This document shows, piece after piece, positions 55,497-64,000 of a stretch of DNA of 64,000 nt. This DNA comes from Conoideocrella luteorostrata (taxonomy: Eukaryota; Ascomycota; Sordariomycetes; Hypocreales; Clavicipitaceae), in contig JASWJB010000005.1 in NCBI GenBank assembly GCA_032433595.1, positions 124,001 to 188,000 of the forward strand. The letters are read 5' to 3'. The first letter of the stretch is position 1, and every line of letters starts with the position of its first letter. The notes under the pieces are model-generated. The model searched no databases. It worked only from the letters and a program-made list of their open reading frames with translations, and was not told the origin of the DNA. The position numbers and the translations under genes were made by a program.

Positions 55497-57498
55497 ACTG
55501 CTCAATAAGCACGGCGCTACGGCGCCCCTTCCCTTCTTTGGCGTCTCCCTGCACATGACCTGCTGCCGATCCAAATCTTGCGTGCAGCCGTGGCAAGCCT
55601 GTGACTGGCTTTCGCTAATCGGGCAGCGCGTGCACAAGATCAACTAACATGGATCCTTCCTTTCCCACCCCTTCTCTTTTTAGTTTGTTTGTCTCTAGTT
55701 TTTGTCAGCAGTAACAGTAGCAGTCGCACAGCCTGTATATCTGCCAGCGCGATATTTTGTGTGCAGCATCTCAACAATCCAGCTTCACACAGTCAATCCG
55801 ATGCCAAGAATACAAACGTCGGTATACTCCGTACCACAGACCGCATCTCTCAGCAAGGATATCCCGTAGCATGGATACCCTGGCAGTGACTTCAGGGTCG
55901 TCGATACATGCTGTTTCGACACAGCGCTACAATTGTACGGAGTACACTCGCCCCATTTGCGACGAAAGGAGACCCAGAGCATCCGCACAGTCCATAGCAG
56001 GCAGGCTGTTGTAGTACAAGCTCCGTACTGTATTCTGTACGATTCGTGGCAGTTGGGGAGGAGAGGCTGGGATATCTGTCGCATGATATGATATGCGGAG
56101 CCCGGAGGAGTTCGTCGCAGGCAAGTCATTAAAAAAACGTCGAGTCGCTGATCCAATCTATCTGCCCACTATGGTCTAAATTTATATTACAACACTCGGC
56201 CCAGGATATTGTCCTGTCGACGCTCCACTGTCCACCGCCGCCGCCTCTTGCCAATGGCATGCAGATAGAAGAGTCTGTAAGACAGCAATATACCAAGTAA
56301 TTGCCCCAAGTAGCTGCCCTCAGGCCGACTATTCACCAACCGAGCACGTTTCAACGTCTGCGGAATTGGCCTTCTACGCACGCACCGCCTACGTGCCTCC
56401 CGCCCAAACGCTTCCGCCGCGCGAAGAACTCTCCAACACTTCCCGTTTCGACTTCATCCCATCGCCCTCCCTGCACAGATCCCGCTTGCCATAGTAAGCA
56501 GGCTCTTCGGCTTTGCTAGCCGCCCTGTAATTGAAAATGCAAACATGCTAGCCAAGTTTCAAAACAGGCCATCTCGCAGGGGCAAGGACGCCTTCGTCCG
56601 GCCCCGGTCAGCCAGTCACGATGGACGGATGCGCTGTAACCTGCCGAACGAGGTGTAAAATTCGGACGAAAATAATGTTCACTGGCGAATTGTCGATTTG
56701 ACGCAACTAGGGTGTGATACATGTAGCGAGTGTGCGCCCTGCATGTATTGTTCTAATGTTTAAATGATTCCATTAATCAGTGGGGTCTGCATCCCGTACC
56801 GACAATGTCATTGTCCAGCCAGACGAGGAGGATTGGCGATTTCCGGTCATCTTTCGTTGTACTACTACAGTCTGTAGTTGTCAATCTAAACTTTTACATC
56901 CCCCGTGTCTCGTTTCTCGTACCCCAAAGTACTGCCAACTCAACCCCAGCTCACGATGACCAGAATCTGTTCTGTAGCGATAGCAGCAGCAGCTATTCAG
57001 GCCTTCCCAACCGGCGACTTGGCAAATTCGCCTGCTCTCAGAGGGATTTACTCGATGCTACAACAAGAGTCACCTGCCCAATACGCCATCCTGCTGGTCC
57101 TAAATCCCTAACTCTCCGAGCAACTCACCGCGACTCCACCATGCGCAGTCAGTCCTCAGTCCACAGTCCACGGCACACTCCACTGCCGAATGTCGCAGTT
57201 GGAATTAGCCTGATTGGGAAATCGGTATTAAAGTACCGAGTAACTAATAGCTACCTATGTACGGAGTACCTTGACGTACCGAGGTAGCCGCTCCATCACT
57301 ATGAACTGCTAGAGACAGAGAAACGGCACATCGCTACTGAAAGTGTCAGTCGCAGCGACCAGCGGAAATACCCAGGATTGCACAGGAGCAAAAAACTAAC
57401 GAACAGAGCGACCCTGTCCGTGGCATGTCATGAGCCGACCGGCCGCGAGCACAACCAGAACTTCAACGTCAGGCATTTTGCCTCACGCACCGACTGGA

Positions 57499-57540
57499 TG
57501 GCTGGCTGGCTGGCTGGCTGGCTGACTGACCGACTGACTG
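57499..57540. repeat. (GGCT)n / (GACT)n microsatellite
   Basis: About five GGCT units passing into GACT-type variants; non-coding. Confidence 0.85.
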
Positions 57541-59054
57541 CAGCCACCATCATCAGCATCAGCATTCATTCTATCTGCACCCCGTGTTCGCCGTCTTCCC
57601 CGCATTCTGTGTTCACGCTTCTCAACAGCTCGCATAAGGTTGTATGCATTGCACGCCGGCGCATGCCGTGGTGTCCCGGATCCTCTCCCATCCATATGTC
57701 ATCTCTGCAAGGCACATACGCATACATACTCCGTACATGCGCGTCACTTCCTCACGAGCGACCTTGCTTCCTAAAGCGTCTCAACATTCCGAAAATCCTC
57801 GCCCACAGCTTCTTCAACACACTTGCCTCACCGCCGTAAATGGAGCGTTGTCCTTGCCGACCAGCCCCGATATCATCCCTTGGCAGGACTGACCACCATT
57901 TGCAGCGTCATCCATCATTAATCAAGAATTGACTGCCGTACTGCATACACCCCTCCACAACGAACGACGCACAGCATGAGCAATACTAGTACAAGAACGT
58001 AAATCCAATCTCACCGCATGTGATCTCAGTCATTCGCAAACCCACAAGTGAATCTTCTTTTACACTCCTGCGCACCCCAAGAAAAATCTACCAAAAAATC
58101 GGAAATGCCGACACACCCAGTTATGGACGGCTAAACCCGCGCCACCATCCCCACTCTCTCATCCATCCTCCTCCCATTCATCCCCTTCCCATAGTCTGTC
58201 TGCCTTCCCCGTCATGTGCCATCTCCAACTCCCCCAAATGCAACCCAATACCACCAGAACGCATCACCGGACTGGCCTCTGACCTGCTTTCGTGCTGCCG
58301 TGGCCACGCCTCCCATACCAGCCGCACACGTCAACGGCTTCCACGGCTTCGGTCAAACTCTACGCCCAACATGCCACATGTATCACACCATCTTCAGCCC
58401 TGTGCGCTTCGGGGAATCTCGTCTTGGTCATTGGTCGGGCCGCAGTCTGTTTAATTGTGCACTTGACACTTAACAACGGCTTATATTGCCATGGACATAC
58501 GTGTATAGGCATTCTTTTTTGTGTACTGAGTCATATAGTCAACTCCAATATCGACAATTGTTCCATCCATCAACTTACACCGCCAATGCTTCATGTGGTC
58601 ATGCTTCAATCGGCCTGAACCGCCAAGTCTATGCAATGTGAAAAAATATAAAAAAAATACACTCCAGTGTCCAAGAAACAAGAATCCCAGGACTCGAAAA
58701 CACGCCTCCCACTGAACCGCTAGCCAGACTCCCACCATGTCGCAGCTTCCCGTCAGGGACCTTCCCGTGAGGGAGCTACGTGACATGCGAAGTCGCTATT
58801 CGCGGTCCGATTCCAAACAAGCAGCTCGCTTCCAGATGCAAAGTATCCTAACGCCGAAAAGAACCCACAAGAATTAGTGTCCCAGCAATAAAGTTCAAGA
58901 CAAGACTATTGCCTTGTGCACCATAGCCGGCTCGTTTCGCCACAGAATAGTTCGTAGGTGCCGACTTGACGGCGTGTGCCACGCATAATAAGCCGAGAAT
59001 TCGTTTAATCCGAATATAAAATCGATGTGATGTGACGTCAAAAACTCCACAAAA

Positions 59055-61235
59055 TTAGATGAGATTGATGGCATTATCCTTGATAGTGCTTTTCAGCTGC
59101 TCAATGCCGACCAGATTGGCGCCAAAGTCCATAATCAAAATCTTGGGATCCTGCCCAGTACTGACAATGCGTCGATAATCGCTCTTGGCACTGAGAACCC
59201 AGCTTGTGTGCCACTTGGGAAAGTCAAGTAGCTGATGGCCCGTTTCCATGTCCCATACCTTGATGTCACTGTCATAACTCGCGCTCACAAGTCGGCCGCT
59301 CACACTGTCAATGTGCAAGCTTCGTACCAGATTCTCATGGGCCTTCATCTCGCGCACGCATTCGCCAGTGTTGGCATCCCAGATTCGAATCACCTTGTCA
59401 TTGCCCGCAGATGCAACGAATCTACCGTCCTCGGAGAATTGAGAGCAGGCAAGGCCCTTGGTGTGCCCAACAAATTCGCGGATATTCTTGCCCGTATCAA
59501 TATTCCATAGCTTGACCTTGAAGTCACCAGAACAAGACACGATGGTGTTGTCTCGCATTTGAACCGCATTCACTGGACCTGTATGGCCACGCAGTTGTCG
59601 TAGTAAGGCACCGGTCGCTCGATCCCAGACACAGATGCTAATGTCCTTGCTGCAGGTGACAATGTGCTTCTTATCAAAGGCAAGGTCCAAAACAGCGGCG
59701 GTGTGATGTCGAAGTCGCCGAATTGGCTTATACCCGGCTTTGACATCGTAGACAATGCAAGTAGCGTCAGAGGAACCAGTCACCAGAATCTCATCATCGT
59801 ACTGCAAACACAGAATAGAAGCCTTGTGGTGCTCGGGGAAGGAGACCGTGCTCGGTACCGACACGGCAGCTCGGTCATTGCCGAAGCGCGAAGCATAGTG
59901 GTTCGGGTTCCCTTCTTCATCTAACAGAAGGTTTGCTCCATTGACAACGTCGGGAGGTCCGATGACAAGCTTGCATTCCAAAGTGTGCATATCCCAGACG
60001 CGAATGGTCTTGTCGCGAGAGCCTGACACAATTTTGAATCTGTTCGCAGAATTAGTGGGTATCTAAGCTGGAAATGATAACTCGAGGAAAACCTACTCGT
60101 CAAACTGTAGACAGTAAATGCTATCCTTATGGCCGCTGAGGTAACAAGGGCTGGCTTTGCCGTCCCTCCACCGCTTATTTAATTCCAGCTTGGTCCGATA
60201 GACTGCCTTCCAGTCGATCGCTGGGAGAACCTTTGGAATACCCATACCAGTGTTTGGTTGCACAGGCTGACTAGTAGCATAGGTAGCCGTCGTTTCCCTC
60301 AAGCAAGACTCGCGCCAAATGTGTCGATTCGCGATAGTGCTGTACCAACGGCGAGACACAGCACTGGCCTTGGCCAATGCCGGAGCATCGAGGTGGGCCA
60401 AAGCATGAATAGCCAACTCCATTGGAAGGGCGGAAACAAAATCGACGCGACTGATGTTTGGGTCTTGATTGAAAGCGCTGTCATCTTTGACGCTCTCTAG
60501 GTCAACCGATGGACGAGTCAGGGCTATGCCGATTCCGCTCTCGCGATCATTCCCATCATCGCTAGAATTGGTGCTTAGCCAGCGCTGTCTAGCAAAGAAC
60601 TCGTTTTGCATGGCTGCAGATGCCTTGGCAGCTGCTCCAGTGTGATGCGGAATAACAGGGGGCTCCTGCCCCGCCCCTGGAACGAGGAAGTGCTGGTTGT
60701 AAGAATCGCGATGCATGTCCAAGTCGTAGAAAGAGCGAAAGCTTGCGGCCTGTCGTAGACGGTTCCATGGGCCATGAGAAGTCGTGGGTCTCTCGTCGTA
60801 AGGGCCTCGCTCATGGATAGGGTCTGCGGCAGCAATCGAAGGTCGTCGATGGACAATACCCTTCAAGGACATAGATGCCCGACGCATGATGCCCTTGAAG
60901 CTTCCCGAGGCACGGTTGCCTTTATTATGATTTAGTCCGTAGAAGTGCTCAGACCCGTCGTATGAGTCGTCAACGGCGACATCCTGCATATGTTGTGGCA
61001 AGTTGCGCAAGTCATCATGACCAAACAAAGAGTGTTTCCTCCTCCAAGGCAGTGACATGCTCATGCTTCGCAATCGCTGACCGTGAGATGTCAACTGCGC
61101 ATTGGATCCCCTTCTGCGGGCGGGCGAACTATTTGCCGGATCGTGATCGTCATCAAATACAACGCTATGGTGTGTCATTGCCCATTCCATCACGGGGATA
61201 GACTTTCGAGCCATGTCGTCTGAAGAGCTTTTCAT
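59055..61235 (-). CDS. F-box and WD40-repeat protein (SCF substrate adaptor type)
   Basis: Probable substrate receptor of an SCF ubiquitin ligase: the F-box binds Skp1 and the beta-propeller binds phosphorylated targets. Exons 60097..61235 and 59055..60039 (57-nt intron, GTAGGT...AACAG) give 707 residues from ATG 61235 (MKSSSDDMARKS). A long basic/Ser-rich N-terminus (about 1-255) contains RRASMSLKG-type sites. The F-box (about 262-310) reads VSALPMELAIHALAHL...AKASAVSRRWYSTI followed by IWRESC. The WD40 propeller (about 345-695) has seven or so repeats with typical GHT/WD ends: GSRDKTIRVWD, GSSDATCIVYD, CSKDISICVWD, CSGDFKVKLWN, AGNDKVIRIWD, ASYDSDIKVWD, and a last one GQDPKILIMD. The splice joins LQFDE to FKIVSGSRDK inside the first repeat, which confirms it. 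Substrate unknown. Confidence 0.92.
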
Positions 61236-64000
61236 AGTATCTCGACCGTAAGTGGAGGTAGCAGTCTGTGAGTTTGACGATGTGTATTTAACCAGGCTGC
61301 GAAGACAATAAAAGACCCGTTAGCCTTCATGTCCATTCTATTCAAAGAAATGCCCCAGCAACCCGGCGGGGCGAAGACAGCCCGAGAGGAAAGTAGGAAA
61401 TTAACCCGAACGAATTTGGAAGCACGAATTCAACATACCGATGTGCAAAAACCCGACTTTAGTGCTCCAAAAAGAAATGAGCAGTTGCAAACAGTTTAAG
61501 GCTATAGCCAAGGAGGTTGACGCAGTCTAGGCGGCGCAAGGGAGACGGCGGACTACCAGACAAGACAAAGGGGCGCTTGAATAAGAGCGGCGCAAGCCTG
61601 CCTCCGCGTCCAACGCCGATCGCTCTCTAAATTGGTTCAAAAGACTGCGTATGTCGGACGGGTAGTATAGAGTTGTTCCTGAAGGGGGGGAAACACGATG
61701 TCGTGCGTTGACGCGAATCGAAGTGTCGGGATCGATCCGGGAGACACCACCATGCAGCGGTGGAATGCGGGAAGGTGCGTCGAATGTGCAAGACAAAGAA
61801 GGAGTCGTATAGTCCGGGTAGCGGGTGCTTCTTGTCTATCGAGCCGAGATAGGAATGACGTGCATAAATGTCCGAAGAATCGTGGTTTCCAGTTGCAGAC
61901 TTTCAATTGCGACGATCCTCGGGCTGCGCTGGGAATGCTGGGGTTTGGGTGCAAATTTGGTCGCGTTGGCCAAGTGAGTTCTAAAGGAAATAGCTGAGCA
62001 AAAGAAAGTGTTGGCCTCAGCAAATGACAGTTGAAGCAAAGAAATTAACGGGAAGTATGAGACACTAATTCGGGATGCAAGGCACAACCTTAAAGGGAGA
62101 AAAGCAACCAAAACAAAGACGACAGAAGATGAAAAGGGTGTCGAGAGATGAGGTCGGAGGGTGGTGTGTGGCTGTGGTGTGGCCGGGATTAAGGTTCCAG
62201 GTTGTTATTTTTCGGCAGTGTCTGCGCAAGCGGCCGGCCGAGGAACAAACGCCACAGGGGACTGCAGTGAGTGAAGTACAATGCACTTCACCGTTCAGGC
62301 CACCGGCACTAATAAATTGGAGACAACGCCTGAAAGTAATGGAGCGCAACGAAGATGCCACGCTAGAACTGGCGGAGAACAAGAACAGGCTCGGGGAAAG
62401 CACCGAAAGAAAGAAGAGAAAAAAAAGAAAAAAAAAACTGTGAGCCGTCGAGTCCTGTTGGTAGTTGCTCATTCCCGCTCTCGACAAATCCCATGCCAGT
62501 CGCGCAGCAGCGCTCGAAATTCCAGTTTCGGGATTTGAGCTTGTATTACGAGGCATGCAAGTCCCCGAATCAACAACTACTTGACAGGCCAGTCTGTTTG
62601 CCCGCAACGATCTGTACGGGGTACTCCGCAGTTAAATGGACAAGTCTTACAAAAGCGGCTGCCCTCAAGCTAATATCGGCTGTACCAGTGCGTTTCCCAG
62701 TCAGCGTGTTCATGGAGATGGAGGAATCCCCAAATAGCTACCGCAACCACAAAAAAATTGCTGGGGACTGCTGGGGACTGCTGGGGGTCTCTGCGAACCT
62801 GGGGATTGCGGGTATCCCAGAATTAGATCTGGGACCATTTCACGTTCCCCCACTAGTTACGATAGCGCCGAAAGGTCACGCATAAAGGACAGCCGTACAT
62901 AGCACATGCCCTATGTGCCTCTGATCTTTCTAGCGCAGATGCTGCCATCAAACCAGTGTACTCCGTATGTCATGTCAGAGGTGCGTGCGCACCAGCAGGC
63001 CTCTAGTAATTGCACACGTGCATGCGGTGAGTCTGGTCTGGTGGGAAATTGCGTGCCACCAACAATGAAAGTTTTTTCCCCTGCGTTGGCCTCCGGCTCC
63101 AGTAGCAGTGACAGGAGGCGTTAAAGCTCACACCGCCTTGCCAGGGCATCGAAATCGACAACATGACAACATGGATTCCATCGACCAACGAAAGTTGCAT
63201 TCGGCACGGCAACACTAGACACTAAACCAATGTGAGCAGAGCAGAGTCTTCATCGTGCATTGCCAAGCGATCTAGGAAAGCATTGACTCGCGATGCATGC
63301 ACATAAAGCCCCGACTCATTTGGCCGACTCGTTTGCGTGCTGACGAATGTACCGTTCACCAAATATTAGGTTTGAAATACCTACCTACGGCTACGCCGAC
63401 GAGCCCACTTCTCAAAATCCTTCTTGCCACTCAGCAGCCACGCAACGCTCGAGCCAAATTTTCTTCTTTGGAAGTATTTTGCCCTCGCCAGTTGCACGGA
63501 GTGTGCTTTTCAGAAAATTTTGAAATATTCTCCTGATAATATGACGTTGAGGGGCATAAGCGCATAGCTTTGCTGGGGTTTCGAGAATAATTATTCCTGT
63601 TACAGGGTAACGGCCGGTGACATCAAGACAGGTCGTCAGAAAGCTAGGGGCTGCAATTATTTTCGAGGATTGACGGTAGTGGAGAAATCACAAAGCATAG
63701 TAAGAAGAAGTTTGTGGGCACATAAGCAAACTTATATTTAATTTGCTGGTAGCGAATTGTGACCTGTCGGGAGATTGGGTCAAGAGTGTATGGTGCGGAG
63801 TAGTTTTCGTCTCCGCGGTCGTGTTGATGATCTGCGCGTGCGTTTCAACCATTTAGCTTCGTAGTCGGCAATATATGTTCCCACGCCGCTCGAGGAAGAC
63901 AAATTTACCGATGCAAGATTCATGCTTGTAAGCTGCGTTGTGAAACCTTGAGTATAAAAATACGATTAGAAGTAATGAAAGTATGGCCTCGCAGGGATAG
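61236..64000. other. Intergenic to window end
   Basis: Upstream region of the F-box gene; no gene recognised. It holds an 11-bp tandem repeat (CTGGGGACTGC, 62762-62788), a poly-purine tract (62411-62440) and a TACTCCGTA copy at 62959-62967. Confidence 0.5.

Larger units (their letters stand above)
51766..59054. other. 7.3-kb gene-poor region
   Basis: No gene I can support. Contents: a (TA)n run (52038-52050), a (GGCT)n tract (57499-57540), and six exact TACTCCGTA-family words between 55480 and 57735, including the 18-bp palindrome. An exon-like stretch ending in a strong GTACGTAA donor lies on the minus strand near 53413-53610 but cannot be extended to a gene. A CRE octamer TGACGTCA sits at 59033-59040, next to the F-box gene stop. 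Confidence 0.5.

Overview
This 64 kb window is nuclear DNA of a filamentous ascomycete. Genes carry short GT-AG introns (about 46-160 nt), sit on both strands without operons, and include fungus-restricted families: Zn(II)2Cys6 regulators, 2EXR proteins, NmrA-like proteins, a GH55 glucanase and an APP1-type phosphatidate phosphatase. A secreted heat-labile-enterotoxin-type ADP-ribosyltransferase is typical of insect- and nematode-associated Hypocreales, so a Clavicipitaceae-like fungus (Metarhizium/Pochonia type) is my inference; no marker gene proves it.

Layout. 0-1.2 kb: 3' truncated NiCoT nickel/cobalt transporter (-). 2.9-3.4 kb: PaaI/ACOT13-like hotdog thioesterase (+), convergent with a Zn(II)2Cys6 regulator (-, 3.5-5.9 kb), which is divergent from a type-2 malate/L-lactate dehydrogenase (+, 6.2-7.3 kb). 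7.9-8.65 kb: 2EXR protein. 9.8-14.7 kb: an island with two secreted-protein genes, a small QN-rich secreted protein (-) and the 892-residue enterotoxin-like protein (+), followed by an intron-containing tRNA-Gln(UUG). 16.5-32.8 kb is a conserved housekeeping block: two-TM proline-rich/coiled-coil protein, Vam7 SNARE, EB1-family microtubule tip protein, DRS1-type DEAD-box helicase, APP1 phosphatase and a SigF-like NTF2 membrane protein. 33.9-42.6 kb: flavin monooxygenase, BTB protein, ICMT-like methyltransferase and NmrA-like protein, separated by long spacers. 43.7-47.1 kb is a decayed accessory patch: one gene broken by a 7-bp tandem duplication, and a trypsin-fold protease-like gene with in-frame stops and frame changes. 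49.4-51.8 kb: secreted GH55 glucanase. 51.8-59.0 kb: gene-poor. 59.0-61.2 kb: F-box/WD40 protein. 61.2-64 kb: no gene recognised.

Functional themes. The housekeeping block covers vacuole fusion (Vam7), cytoskeleton and endocytic membrane (EB1, APP1), ribosome assembly (DRS1) and probable ubiquitin ligase substrate choice (F-box/WD40). The accessory parts carry secreted or host-facing functions and gene relics. The most unusual structural signal is a 9-mer, TACTCCGTA / TACGGAGTA, found exactly at least 18 times in the window (about 0.5 expected by chance). All copies found lie outside coding sequence, including one perfect 18-bp palindrome and one overlapping cluster.
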